This document shows, in pieces, positions 13,851 through 23,044 of a stretch of DNA of 35,617 bases. Origin of the DNA: Alphaproteobacteria bacterium (GTDB taxonomy: Bacteria; Pseudomonadota; Alphaproteobacteria; CAAHEQ01; UBA3637). The stretch covers positions 1-35,617 of the forward strand of contig JAFTSJ010000026.1 in assembly GCA_017467335.1 (NCBI GenBank), written 5' to 3'. Position 1 is the stretch's first letter. Every line of letters starts with the position of its first letter. The translations under genes were made by a program, and so were the position numbers. Below the pieces are notes generated by a model. The model saw only the letters and a list, made by a program, of their open reading frames with translations. It had not been told where the DNA came from and did no database searches.

Positions 13851-14375
13851 ATGTTCAAAAAAATATATCAAAGAAAAATAAAAAATATATCTGAAAAAGG
13901 GAGAAGTATGGTTGAAATGCTGGGCGTTTTAGCAGTTATCGGTGTTTTAACAATGGGTGGAATTGCCGGATATGTTTTTGCTATGGAAAAGCACCGTTCA
14001 AATATTTTACTGGCTGAAATGAACGATATTCACAATCAAATTGCTTTATTGCTTTTGCGTGGTAATGTTTTCGGTATATCTTTACAAGCCCCCTATGACG
14101 GTGGAAAGTTGGTTTTATCTGATTTTGCTACGTTAAAATACGGTTGCGGACATGATGAAACAAATCCGAATCCGACTTGTTACGGCGTAAAAAAATATTA
14201 TATGTCTATCGGTAATATTCCATATGGTGTGTGTCGTGAAACAGCTCCTATAGCAAAACATTTACATTTTGCAAAAACATTAACGGTTAACAACGTTGAA
14301 AACGGTTTGTGTGCTATAAACGAAAACAACACAATTAAAATCTTATTTGAAATAGAACCTTCACGCCATTACTAA
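13851..14375 (+). CDS. Prepilin-like (type IV pilin / pseudopilin) protein
   Basis: This 174-residue protein has a short basic leader, then Gly17 followed by RSMVEMLGVLAVIGVLTMGG. That is a class III prepilin signal: cleavage after Gly17, mature Glu5 (Glu22) and a long hydrophobic helix. Residue +1 is Arg instead of the usual Phe or Met. The mature body carries four cysteines (99, 110, 128, 154), which could make two disulfides. Such proteins build type IV pili or type II secretion pseudopili. No pilus assembly genes lie in this window, so it is an orphan here. GGGAGAAGT ahead of Met20 only looks like a ribosome-binding site; it encodes GRS of the processing site. Its end overlaps the divK end by 4 nt (convergent). 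Confidence 0.85.
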   Translation: MFKKIYQRKIKNISEKGRSMVEMLGVLAVIGVLTMGGIAGYVFAMEKHRSNILLAEMNDIHNQIALLLLRGNVFGISLQAPYDGGKLVLSDFATLKYGCGHDETNPNPTCYGVKKYYMSIGNIPYGVCRETAPIAKHLHFAKTLTVNNVENGLCAINENNTIKILFEIEPSRHY

Positions 14376-14743
14376 ACAATATCCGAAACATAACGGGAAA
14401 TTGTTTGAAAAAAAGAATTGATTTCGATAGGTTTTGATATATAATCATCACACCCTGCCGACCGAATACGAACAATGTCATCTTCCATTGCAAAAGCTGA
14501 AACAGCAATGATTTTCGTATCGCAAATCGTCTTATCTGAACGAATTAAACGAGTTAATTCCAAGCCGGAAATATTAGGCATTTGAATATCCATCAAAATA
14601 ACATCCGGTTTGTATTCTTTAACCATTTGCAAGGCCTGTGTTGAATCCAAACAAGATATAACGTTATACCTTCGTGATTTCAACAAATCTGAAAATAACC
14701 GAACATTCATTTCATTATCTTCAATAATTAACACCGTACTCAT
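14372..14743 (-). CDS. divK: Single-domain response regulator DivK
   Basis: This 123-residue receiver-only protein matches DivK, the alphaproteobacterial polarity regulator acting through DivJ/PleC and DivL/CckA on CtrA. Phosphorylation-site residues are all present: acidic pocket Glu8-Asp9, phospho-acceptor Asp52 in LMDIQMP, Ser82 in AVSAFAM, and Lys104 in YISKP. EDNEMNVRLFSDLL and the AFAM-GCDDYISKPI segment are DivK-typical. There is no output domain. The start follows AGAGGAGAT. It is 45 nt downstream of rsmB; a TTGACC over the rsmB stop could be a -35 box, but no good -10 follows. Other single-domain regulators (CheY, SpdR-like) are less likely on sequence. Confidence 0.88.
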   Translation of the reverse strand: MSTVLIIEDNEMNVRLFSDLLKSRRYNVISCLDSTQALQMVKEYKPDVILMDIQMPNISGLELTRLIRSDKTICDTKIIAVSAFAMEDDIVRIRSAGCDDYISKPIEINSFFQTISRYVSDIV

Positions 14744-14788
14744 TCTAATATCTCCTCTTACTAAAAATAAGAAAAAAAAAGTAAACGG

Positions 14789-16057
14789 TCAACCTTTTTT
14801 ATGCAGTAATACAGCATAAAATCCATCTAAATCCATATTTGGTATCGTTTGTATTGCTCCCAAGTCATTACAATATTCTTTAAACCTGTCAGGAACACAA
14901 GCCCGTTCCATATTCGGATTTTTTTCCAGTATCTTTTGCACAACATGTTCGTTTTCTTCCGCCTGTAATGAACAAGTTGCATAAACCAAATATCCGTCTG
15001 CCTTTAATAATGTAAAGGCATGTTGTAATAACTGACACTGTAACAAACTTAATCGCATAACGTCATCGTATGTACGATGAAATAACAAATCCGGATGACG
15101 CCGAATTGTCCCTGTTGCCGAACAGGGCGCATCTAATAAAATTGCGTCATACAACCCATCTGTCGGGGGCGTAATTTTCAATCCGTCACAACAACAAATT
15201 CGAACACGGTCTTCAAAATGCAAGCGTTTCATATTTTCCCATAATCGTTTTAATCGATATTCTGAAATATCATACGCATCAACAAAAGCCCCTCGACTGA
15301 CTAATTGAGCCGTTTTACCACCGGGAGCAGAACAAATATCAGCAACACGTTGTCCTTTTAAATATGGAAAGAGTTGTGCCGGAATAGAAGCAGCTGCTTC
15401 TTGCACCCACCATTCACCGGTATTAAAACCCGACCGTTGTGTGATACCACCTTCAAAATCAGTCCGAACAGAATATGTTGGTAAAACATATCCATTCCAC
15501 AAATCAGCCCACTTTTCAGGCTGTTCTTTAACCGTTATATCCAAAGCCGGTGTTTTTAATAAATATTCAGCTATTGCATTTGTTTGTTCAAGCCCATAAC
15601 TTTTTTCCCAAGACAAACGTAACCAATCAGGCACATTACAAATCGGAGAAGGAATATTGATTTGACATTTTTGTCTGTCCAATTGTCGTAAAACACCATT
15701 CACAAGTCGTGTAAACGATTCTTGTTTCAAGAACCGAACCAGTTTAACACTTGTATCAACCGCAGCATGAGACGGCGTCTTTAAAAATATGATTTGTGCA
15801 ATACCCATAGACAAAACCAAACCGATATCCTGTCTTTTTTTAGGTAAAGGCTTCGATAAAAACAAAGATAAAATACGTCCAATTTGTCCGTAATGTCGTA
15901 AAACAGTCATCACTAGCAAACGAACAAATTGTTTATCAGGTTCTGATAAACAATCCAATTTCATACGAGAAAAAACATCGTCTGACGTTTTCCGTTCGTA
16001 TATAATTTCACGAAGGATACGAAAAACAGTCAGACGACTTTCAAGTGCTTTATCCAT
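14789..16057 (-). CDS. rsmB: 16S rRNA m5C967 methyltransferase RsmB-like
   Basis: RsmB (Sun/Fmu) methylates C5 of a cytosine in 16S rRNA. The 422-residue protein has an N-terminal NusB-like RNA-binding domain (about 1-130, with HAAVDTSVKLVR and LVNGVLRQL). A SAM-dependent methyltransferase domain follows, with DICSAPGGKTAQL (240-252), the DAPCSATGTIRRHPD motif (Cys312) and the catalytic ATCSLQAEENE motif (Cys362). Both cysteines of the family's two-Cys mechanism are present. It begins 3 nt after the ftsZ stop, an unusual neighbour for ftsZ, and so is tied to the division operon. Confidence 0.93.
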   Translation of the reverse strand: MDKALESRLTVFRILREIIYERKTSDDVFSRMKLDCLSEPDKQFVRLLVMTVLRHYGQIGRILSLFLSKPLPKKRQDIGLVLSMGIAQIIFLKTPSHAAVDTSVKLVRFLKQESFTRLVNGVLRQLDRQKCQINIPSPICNVPDWLRLSWEKSYGLEQTNAIAEYLLKTPALDITVKEQPEKWADLWNGYVLPTYSVRTDFEGGITQRSGFNTGEWWVQEAAASIPAQLFPYLKGQRVADICSAPGGKTAQLVSRGAFVDAYDISEYRLKRLWENMKRLHFEDRVRICCCDGLKITPPTDGLYDAILLDAPCSATGTIRRHPDLLFHRTYDDVMRLSLLQCQLLQHAFTLLKADGYLVYATCSLQAEENEHVVQKILEKNPNMERACVPDRFKEYCNDLGAIQTIPNMDLDGFYAVLLHKKG

Positions 16058-16060
16058 ATA

Positions 16061-17707
16061 TTACCGCCGTCTTAAAAATGCCGGTAAATCAACATTTTCA
16101 AACGGTACATCGCCAAATAATGTATTCGTTGTATCCATATTGTTTGATGATGGTTGAGAAGATGAAGCGGCAACTTTTTCAGTTGTCATCCGCTGATTAG
16201 CCGGTTCATTTTGAACACCGGAAGATGTTTTATCTTCTTTTTCTCTGCGACCGGACTTACCCATAAAACCGGGGAGCATTAAATCAAATAAACTACTTCT
16301 GGACACTTTGACATTTGCATCTGCCTTTTTAGATTCCATGTTGACGGTTTCTCTGACTTCAGGAACATTTTCAATCGGAATAATCGGTCCGATTTCCGGC
16401 ACTTCTTCATCAAACAACGGGGGTTGCGAAATAGGAGCCTCCGTTAATTCAATAGCCATATTATATGTGTTTTCGGATTCTGAAAAAGAAATATCATTGT
16501 GTAAATCCATACCAAAAGATTGGGCCGTTTCAAACCCTGCTTCTGATGTTGTTTCATTCATTAACGGAAATTCATCTTGTTGAATTGGCGTTTGCGTTTC
16601 TTCATCAGAAGATACATCTACCGTTTCAGGTGTTTCTTGTACAACAACATCTACTATCGGAGCCGTTGTGCGATGTGAAGAAACATACTGTTCATCATTT
16701 TTGGCTTCAATACCCGTAGCAACAACAGAAATACGAATTTTGCCATGCAAAGCTTCATCAACACACGTACCAAAAATAATATTCGCATCATCGTCCAATT
16801 CCTGACGAACACGTTCAGCTGCAAAATCAACCTCTGCCAACGTTAAATCCATACCACCGGCAATATTTAACAAAATACTTTTTGCCCCTTGAATGGAAGA
16901 ATCATCAAGTAATGGATTGGAAATAGCTTGTTCAACAGCGATTTCAGCTCTATTTTCACCACTGGCTTCGCCCGTTCCCATCATTGCTCGTCCCATAGCC
17001 GATAAAACGGTTTTAACATCTGAAAAATCTAAATTTATCATCCCTGGATTGATAACTAAATCCGTAATGGAACGAACCCCTTGACACAAAACACCATCAG
17101 CAATTCTAAACGCATCAGCAAATGTAACATTACTTGCAACAATTCGGAATAAATTTTGATTGGGAATCACAATCAATGTATCAACATATTTTTTCAATTC
17201 TTCAATACCGTTATTGGCTGTTTGCATACGCTTACGACCTTCGAATTGAAACGGTTTTGAAACCACCCCAACTGTCAAAATACCCATTTCTTTGGCCAAG
17301 CGAGCAATAACGGGAGCAGCACCCGTACCTGTACCCCCGCCCATTCCGGCCGTAATAAATAATAAATGTAATCCCTTTAAGTATTCTTGTATTTTTTCCT
17401 GAGCTTCTTCCGCCGAGGCACGACCAATTTCAGGATTAGCTCCTGCTCCCAATCCTTGTGTGATTGTTACCCCCAATTGAATTTTATCAGCAACAGCCGA
17501 ACGGGATAAAGCCTGTGCATCCGTATTGGCAACAAAAAAGGAAACTTCCCCCAAATCTGCCATAACCATATTGTTCACGGCATTACCACCGGCTCCGCCA
17601 ACTCCGATAACACCGATATTCGGCGTTAACAAAAATTCCGGTGCCGGAGATGCTAAACCGATAGACAAACCATTATCTTGTACTTCTAAAAATTCTGAGC
17701 CAGCCAT
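16061..17707 (-). CDS. ftsZ: Cell division GTPase FtsZ
   Basis: FtsZ polymerises into the Z ring at midcell. The 548-residue protein has a ~30-residue N-terminal extension, the nucleotide-binding [11 protein letters not shown] (about 35-45), the tubulin signature GGGTGTG in [13 protein letters not shown], and the T7-region [11 protein letters not shown]. From about residue 340 to 535 there is a long acidic, Pro/Gln/Ser-rich linker, a feature of alphaproteobacterial FtsZ. The end, DLPAFLRRR, is the peptide that binds FtsA and other partners. AAAGGTG lies 5 nt before the ATG. The start overlaps the ftsA end by 22 nt. Confidence 0.98.
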   Translation of the reverse strand: MAGSEFLEVQDNGLSIGLASPAPEFLLTPNIGVIGVGGAGGNAVNNMVMADLGEVSFFVANTDAQALSRSAVADKIQLGVTITQGLGAGANPEIGRASAEEAQEKIQEYLKGLHLLFITAGMGGGTGTGAAPVIARLAKEMGILTVGVVSKPFQFEGRKRMQTANNGIEELKKYVDTLIVIPNQNLFRIVASNVTFADAFRIADGVLCQGVRSITDLVINPGMINLDFSDVKTVLSAMGRAMMGTGEASGENRAEIAVEQAISNPLLDDSSIQGAKSILLNIAGGMDLTLAEVDFAAERVRQELDDDANIIFGTCVDEALHGKIRISVVATGIEAKNDEQYVSSHRTTAPIVDVVVQETPETVDVSSDEETQTPIQQDEFPLMNETTSEAGFETAQSFGMDLHNDISFSESENTYNMAIELTEAPISQPPLFDEEVPEIGPIIPIENVPEVRETVNMESKKADANVKVSRSSLFDLMLPGFMGKSGRREKEDKTSSGVQNEPANQRMTTEKVAASSSQPSSNNMDTTNTLFGDVPFENVDLPAFLRRR

Positions 17708-18933
17708 TGTGTCACCTTTCCGATAATTCCCTTGCGGGGAATGGGTTGAGTTTTAAATTTTTCATTCGTTAAACTTTTTTCTCTTATCATCGCATATTTT
17801 AACAGTCCAATGCAAGTAGAAAATGCATATGGTTCATATTGAGTTGGTAATCCACGTATCGTATCCGGCTTTCCAACACGAACCGTTCCCCCTAATAAAG
17901 CCTGCGTTTTTTCTTTAATTCCTTGCAACATGCTTCCACCGCCATTTAAAATAAGATGCTTTGTTGCAACAACAAAATATGGATACTTATCAAAAATATG
18001 ACCAATATTTTCAATAATTTCTTCTATACGAGGAATGATGATGGAAATTAAATCTGCCTGAGGAACTTGCACATTAACGCCTTCTTCCCCTAAAACAGGA
18101 ACAATCAATCGATCAATTTCATCACGAGGAGACAAAAATGCAGCCCCATGCAATGTTTTTAAACGTTCTGCAACAGCAAAAGATGTATTTAACCCACGTG
18201 TAATATCTTTAGTCAAAATATGTCCGCCCTGTGCAATCAACTCTAAATGAACTAAACCACCATCTAAAAAAACAGCAATTGATGTCATTCCGGCGCCCAA
18301 ATCAACAGCCGTTACACCAACATCTTTTTCTTCTTCCGAAACCGTAGCCAAAGCAGACGCATATGGTGTTGCAACTTTCATATCAATTGAAACATGACAT
18401 CTGTCTAAAACGGCAACCAAATTACGTGACTGTGTTTCAGGTAAGGTAATAATGTGCATATGTACACCCAATTTATTACCATATAACCCACGAGGATCCT
18501 GAACATTCGGTTCTTTATCAACACTATATGATAGAGGGAAAGAATGGATAACTTCATCCCCCTGAGCCAAACAAGAAGCAATAACACCATCAACCAATCG
18601 CTTGACATCAGATGTACTAATCGGACGTCCATCGTTAATTTCTATTTCTTTTTGAATGTGATGTGCTTTTAATTGTGTAGATGATATATTAACTATCACG
18701 TTCGTTGTTAATCGACCGGCTTGTGTGTCTGCTTGTTTTAAGGCTTCTCGAATACATTCCGTTGCCTCATCTAAATCTATGATGGCTCCGGCTTGAATAC
18801 CCTTTGCCGGAGCATATCCCGTTCCGATAACTTCCGGCACATCATCCGAACCAAAACGAACAATCAAACAGCAAATTTTTGATGTTCCGATGTCCAACAA
18901 TGTTAAAACTGACTTCAATTTCTTTTTAACCAT
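17686..18933 (-). CDS. ftsA: Cell division protein FtsA
   Basis: FtsA is the actin-like membrane anchor of the Z ring. The 415-residue protein has the ATPase-fold phosphate loops [13 protein letters not shown] (residues about 11-23) and [15 protein letters not shown], the adenosine motif [12 protein letters not shown], and the 1C domain near [11 protein letters not shown]. The C-terminal amphipathic helix [11 protein letters not shown] is the membrane-targeting sequence. It begins 9 nt after the ftsQ stop, and its last codons overlap ftsZ, giving tight coupling of the two proteins. Confidence 0.97.
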   Translation of the reverse strand: MVKKKLKSVLTLLDIGTSKICCLIVRFGSDDVPEVIGTGYAPAKGIQAGAIIDLDEATECIREALKQADTQAGRLTTNVIVNISSTQLKAHHIQKEIEINDGRPISTSDVKRLVDGVIASCLAQGDEVIHSFPLSYSVDKEPNVQDPRGLYGNKLGVHMHIITLPETQSRNLVAVLDRCHVSIDMKVATPYASALATVSEEEKDVGVTAVDLGAGMTSIAVFLDGGLVHLELIAQGGHILTKDITRGLNTSFAVAERLKTLHGAAFLSPRDEIDRLIVPVLGEEGVNVQVPQADLISIIIPRIEEIIENIGHIFDKYPYFVVATKHLILNGGGSMLQGIKEKTQALLGGTVRVGKPDTIRGLPTQYEPYAFSTCIGLLKYAMIREKSLTNEKFKTQPIPRKGIIGKVTQWLAQNF

Positions 18934-18942
18934 TTTTAACCA

Positions 18943-19761
18943 TCACTTTTTCTTTATTTGTTGCTTTTTGTCTTCCGGTTTAAAACCGTCACTGCGAATA
19001 ATCAACCTGTCCGGCAATTTTAAATCAATAACGTTAATATCCCTATCCAATATTTGTCCTGTTTCTTGAAATTCCTTTAACCGCTTTAAAGCATGCTCAA
19101 TATCCGTTTCAGGCAATCGAACAACCAATCCTTTTTCTGCATCATTCAAGTACAAATCCCATCGTCTTTTACCAACACGGACAGCAGATTTTACATATTT
19201 TTTGATAGTCGGATATTTTTCCAGTTCTTTCATCAATTGAGGCGTATGTTTCGGAGCGTCTTCCCCAACCACCAACAATACATTGGAAATAACCGTTTTG
19301 TTATCTGCTATCGGTTTTCCGTCTTCATCAATCGGCAAGTATTTTTTATGATGTTGCCATACGGCAATCGGTGTTTTTTCTTCAATCGTTATAATCATCA
19401 TATTCGGCAAACACCGTTCAACAATCACGTTGCGTACCCAAGGTAATGTCATAATTTTATCACGGGTTTCATTCAAATCAATATCTAAAATCGGCATACC
19501 CTGTGTCAAATGAAGTAAATCGTTAATATCCGAAGCTGATGTCCGATTGTGTCCTTGTATCGGAACATCACTTAATTCCAAACGGGCTTTTTCCTGAAAC
19601 AGAGAAACTGTTTTTTTGACATCAACCCAAATTTTTTTTCCCTGAGGCGTTACCGAAAACAAAGCACAACAAACAACCACAAACATCAAAACAGTTACAA
19701 AGATACGCCGTTTTAATGTCCAAAAACCTGTTTTAACCTTCTTTTTTGTTTGTTTTTTCAT
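18943..19761 (-). CDS. ftsQ: Cell division protein FtsQ
   Basis: FtsQ is a bitopic inner-membrane protein that recruits later divisome parts. The 272-residue protein has a basic cytoplasmic tail, one membrane segment (about 19-40), a POTRA domain with TSASDINDLLHLTQGMPILDID and the LPWVRNVIVERCLPNMMIITIEEKTPIAVWQ stretch typical of FtsQ, and a beta domain ending in NVIDLKLPDRLIIR. A Lys-rich tail follows. It starts 15 nt after ddl and ends 9 nt before ftsA, the standard ddl-ftsQ-ftsA-ftsZ order. Confidence 0.95.
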   Translation of the reverse strand: MKKQTKKKVKTGFWTLKRRIFVTVLMFVVVCCALFSVTPQGKKIWVDVKKTVSLFQEKARLELSDVPIQGHNRTSASDINDLLHLTQGMPILDIDLNETRDKIMTLPWVRNVIVERCLPNMMIITIEEKTPIAVWQHHKKYLPIDEDGKPIADNKTVISNVLLVVGEDAPKHTPQLMKELEKYPTIKKYVKSAVRVGKRRWDLYLNDAEKGLVVRLPETDIEHALKRLKEFQETGQILDRDINVIDLKLPDRLIIRSDGFKPEDKKQQIKKK

Positions 19762-19776
19762 GTATCGGTTCTTTCT

Positions 19777-20691
19777 TTACTCTTGACGATTGACTGCACT
19801 TTCAACCAATTGAACAACAAAATCCGTATAAGATATACCTTGCACAATTTGAAGTACTTCCGGAACAAGTGATAATGACGTCATTCCCGGATTAGCATTT
19901 AATTCCAAAAAAACACATCGATTTGTTTTTTCGTCTAACCGAAAATCGGACCTTGAAACCTGACGACATCCTAAAATCCGATGTATCGCACAAGAATCTT
20001 GACCCAATTTTTCAGCCTGCTGTTCCGTCAATTGAGCCGGAATAACATGTGTAGCCGCTCCTTGCGTGTATTTATGCTTGTAGTCATAAAACCCTTCATT
20101 CGGAATAATTTCAACAATTCCGGCAACACCTTTATCCGTAACAACGACAGACATCTCTCGTCCTTCTATATATTCCTCCATTAACCAAATTTTGTCAATA
20201 TCTCTTTCGAATAAAAATGACTTTTCGTCTTCTTTTGTCCGAATAATATAAACACCAACGGAAGATCCTTCATCATTTGGCTTTAAAACATATGGTTTAG
20301 GAAGCGTATTTCCTTGTTTTATATCTGCCAATGTTACCAATCGACCATTCGGAACGTCAATCCCTAATTGAGAAGCAATCAATTTTGTTTGCTGTTTATC
20401 CATGGATATCGCTGAAGCCAGTACATCTGAATGTGTGTAAGGAATTTGCATCATATTGAGCAAACCTTGAATACACCCGTCTTCACCATATCGACCGTGT
20501 AAAGCATTAAAAACAACATCCGGTTTCATTTGTTCCAAAGCCTGAACTAAACCGGAAATCGGTTGTTGAACATCTAACGCCATCGCATTATATCCTCGTG
20601 ATAATAACGCCTTTAAAACACACTTTCCGCTTTCAAAAGATATCATTCGTTCAGAAGACATACCGCCCATCAGAACAACAACTTTTTTCAT
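19777..20691 (-). CDS. ddl: D-alanine--D-alanine ligase
   Basis: Ddl joins two D-Ala for the peptidoglycan stem. The 304-residue ATP-grasp protein shows LMGGMSSERMIS at the N terminus, NALHGRYGEDGCIQG, YTHSDVLASAISMDKQQTK, the ATP lid KPNDEGSSVGVYI, and LELNANPGMTSLSLVPE for the metal and D-Ala sites. Its ATG overlaps the murB stop (ATGA at 20688-20691). The dipeptide it makes is used by the MurF half of the murEF gene in this same operon. Confidence 0.96.
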   Translation of the reverse strand: MKKVVVLMGGMSSERMISFESGKCVLKALLSRGYNAMALDVQQPISGLVQALEQMKPDVVFNALHGRYGEDGCIQGLLNMMQIPYTHSDVLASAISMDKQQTKLIASQLGIDVPNGRLVTLADIKQGNTLPKPYVLKPNDEGSSVGVYIIRTKEDEKSFLFERDIDKIWLMEEYIEGREMSVVVTDKGVAGIVEIIPNEGFYDYKHKYTQGAATHVIPAQLTEQQAEKLGQDSCAIHRILGCRQVSRSDFRLDEKTNRCVFLELNANPGMTSLSLVPEVLQIVQGISYTDFVVQLVESAVNRQE

Positions 20692-21647
20692 TTATCAACC
20701 CCCAGTTTTTTGACTTCCCATTCCAAACGAATGCCTTCTTTTTCTAAAACCTTAGCCCGTATTTCTTCTCCCAATTCCTCAATATCCTTTGCCGTTGCAT
20801 GACCTTTGTTAATTAAAAAATTAGAATGTTTTTCCGAAACAACGGCTCCCCCTCGATGAACACCACGCATACCAACTTTATCAATTAATTGCCACGCAGG
20901 CATACCATCGGGGTTTTTAAATGTCGAACCGGCTGTACGTACGCCTATCGGCTGACCGTTTTCCCGTTTTAAGCGATATTGAGCCATCCGTTCCGATATA
21001 ATTGATTTATCGGCTATTTGTTGTCCTTGAAAAACAGCTTTTGCAAAAATCCATTCTGACGGGAACAAACATTTACGATAAATAAACGCTTCTTGTAATT
21101 CTTCTTGTGTTAACGTTTGAACATCCCCAACCGGCGTTACAATCGTTAATTCAGTTAAAATATTGCTGATTTGAGACCCATAAGCACCGGCATTCATGCG
21201 GATTGCCCCCCCGACTGACCCTGGGATACCACATAAAAATTCAAAGCCGGATAAATTATTTTTTTCTGCCATTCGGGAAACTTCCATCAATTTAGCACCG
21301 GCACCACATGTGATTTTATTTTCTTCAACAACAATATCACTAAACTGTTTTCCCAGATGAACAGTTATACCGGGAATACCGCCATCACGAATTAACACAT
21401 TACTGCCTGCTCCCAATATTGTTAACGGAACAGGGGGCATATTCCTTAAAAACAAAGCCAAATCCTCAATGTCCGCCGGTTCAAAGTAAATTTGTGCAGC
21501 TCCACCAACCCCAAACCAATTTTTTTTCGATAACGGTTCATTTGCAGACAATCGTCCTCGTACACTTGGTAACAATTTAAATAAATTATCCTTATTCGAA
21601 AAAGGAAAACGCAGAAAATGATTCCATTTAATATTTAAAAATTTCAT
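20688..21647 (-). CDS. murB: UDP-N-acetylenolpyruvoylglucosamine reductase
   Basis: MurB reduces UDP-GlcNAc-enolpyruvate to UDP-MurNAc with FAD and NADPH. The 319-residue protein has the FAD-binding TILGAGSNVLIRDGG, CGIPGSVGGAIRMNAGAYG, catalytic Ser in AGSTFKNPDG, and the closing SNFLINKGHATAKD and RLEWEVKKLG. I start it at the ATG at 21647, four nt after the murC stop, with AGGAG upstream inside the murC end. A longer frame reaching 21728 would overlap murC and adds a non-homologous basic stretch. The end overlaps ddl by 4 nt. Confidence 0.95.
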   Translation of the reverse strand: MKFLNIKWNHFLRFPFSNKDNLFKLLPSVRGRLSANEPLSKKNWFGVGGAAQIYFEPADIEDLALFLRNMPPVPLTILGAGSNVLIRDGGIPGITVHLGKQFSDIVVEENKITCGAGAKLMEVSRMAEKNNLSGFEFLCGIPGSVGGAIRMNAGAYGSQISNILTELTIVTPVGDVQTLTQEELQEAFIYRKCLFPSEWIFAKAVFQGQQIADKSIISERMAQYRLKRENGQPIGVRTAGSTFKNPDGMPAWQLIDKVGMRGVHRGGAVVSEKHSNFLINKGHATAKDIEELGEEIRAKVLEKEGIRLEWEVKKLGVDK

Positions 21648-21651
21648 TAGC

Positions 21652-23040
21652 CTATTTCTCCTTAAACTGTTCCAACAATGCAATCGTTTGAGACGAAATT
21701 GTGCCGGCTCCCAAACAAACAACGGCATCAGCCGATGTTAAACCATGTGTAATGGTAACCAAATCCTCTAACATCGGTAAATAAACAGCTTTTGAATGTG
21801 TTAAACCTAAAACACGGGCAAAAGCCGGAGCTGTGATACCTTCCAAGGGTTCTTCTCCGGCACTGTAAACATCACAAACATAAACTTCATCCGCTTCATC
21901 AAAACAAGTCAAAAAACCATCCCACAAATCTTGTAATCGAGAATACCTGTGCGGTTGGAAAACGGCAATAACCTTTCCTTTTATATGTTCTCGAATCCCT
22001 TGCAATGTGGCTTTAATTTCAGTCGGATGGTGACCGTAATCATCATAAACCGGAACACTATTCAATGTTCCCCGATATGTCAAACGCCGTTGTATCCCTT
22101 CAAATGATGCCAACGCTTTTTGAATAATATCATCCGAAATACCCAAATATAATCCGACACAAACAGCACCCAAGGCATTTAAAATATTATGGCGACCAAT
22201 CATAGACAAACAAACATCTTTAATGTACCGAACACCGTCATCCGTTCTAATACGAATATCAAATACCTGTACCGATGATACCAATCGAATGTTACGTGCC
22301 TGTACATCGGCTTCTTCTTTGGTACCAAAAGTGATACATCTGCGATTATCAACCCGTTCGACAACTTCTCGAACAATATCATGATCAATACAGGCAATAC
22401 AAACCCCATAAAAAGCCGTACTTTTCATAAAATGTGTATAAGCATTCTTAACCGTTTCAAACGTTTTATAAAAATCCATATGTTCCGGTTCAATATTCGT
22501 TACAATGGAAATACTGGTCGGTAATTTTAAAAAAGAACCATCCGATTCATCAGCTTCAACAACAACATAATCCCCCTTCCCCAATCGAGCATTTGACCGT
22601 TCGGAATTTAATATACCGCCGATAACAAAACTCGGGTCCAATCCGGCTGACATCAGCACATGAGCAACCAATGAAGAAGTTGTTGTTTTACCATGCGTAC
22701 CTGAAACGCAAATACTTTGTTTATAATGTAAAATTTCAGCTAACATTTCAGAACGATGCCCAATTGGTAATCGGCGAAGACGAGCTTCGGCTAATTCCGG
22801 ATTCTTTTCCGTGATGGCACTGGAAATCACAACAGCATCTACATCTACGATATGAGACGCATCATGGCCGATAAAAACAGGAATACCGTTCTGACGCAAT
22901 CGCTGTGTATTTGCACTTTCTTTTGCATCGGAACCTTGAACGGCAAATCCCAAATCCAATAACATTTCGGCAATAGCACTCATTCCAATACCACCGATAC
23001 CGATAAAATGTATTTTTTGAAGCGGACATGTGAGAATCAT
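21652..23040 (-). CDS. murC: UDP-N-acetylmuramate--L-alanine ligase
   Basis: MurC adds L-Ala to UDP-MurNAc, the first stem-peptide step. The 462-residue protein has the N-terminal HFIGIGGIGMSAIAEML fold, the ATP loop GTHGKTTT (114-121), VVEADESDGSFL, NIEPEHMDFY, and the DDYGHHPTEIKATL and FQPHRYSRL motifs specific for MurC. It lies 4 nt after murG and 4 nt before murB. Confidence 0.97.
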   Translation of the reverse strand: MILTCPLQKIHFIGIGGIGMSAIAEMLLDLGFAVQGSDAKESANTQRLRQNGIPVFIGHDASHIVDVDAVVISSAITEKNPELAEARLRRLPIGHRSEMLAEILHYKQSICVSGTHGKTTTSSLVAHVLMSAGLDPSFVIGGILNSERSNARLGKGDYVVVEADESDGSFLKLPTSISIVTNIEPEHMDFYKTFETVKNAYTHFMKSTAFYGVCIACIDHDIVREVVERVDNRRCITFGTKEEADVQARNIRLVSSVQVFDIRIRTDDGVRYIKDVCLSMIGRHNILNALGAVCVGLYLGISDDIIQKALASFEGIQRRLTYRGTLNSVPVYDDYGHHPTEIKATLQGIREHIKGKVIAVFQPHRYSRLQDLWDGFLTCFDEADEVYVCDVYSAGEEPLEGITAPAFARVLGLTHSKAVYLPMLEDLVTITHGLTSADAVVCLGAGTISSQTIALLEQFKEK

Positions 23041-23044
23041 TCTT

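Noticed and set aside
13908-13928. Apparent ribosome-binding site GGGAGAAG and ATG inside the prepilin gene
   Set aside because: Those bases encode the GRS of the prepilin processing site; starting there would remove the leader.
21648-21728. Longer start for murB overlapping murC
   Set aside because: The added residues are not MurB-like and are read from the out-of-frame murC end.
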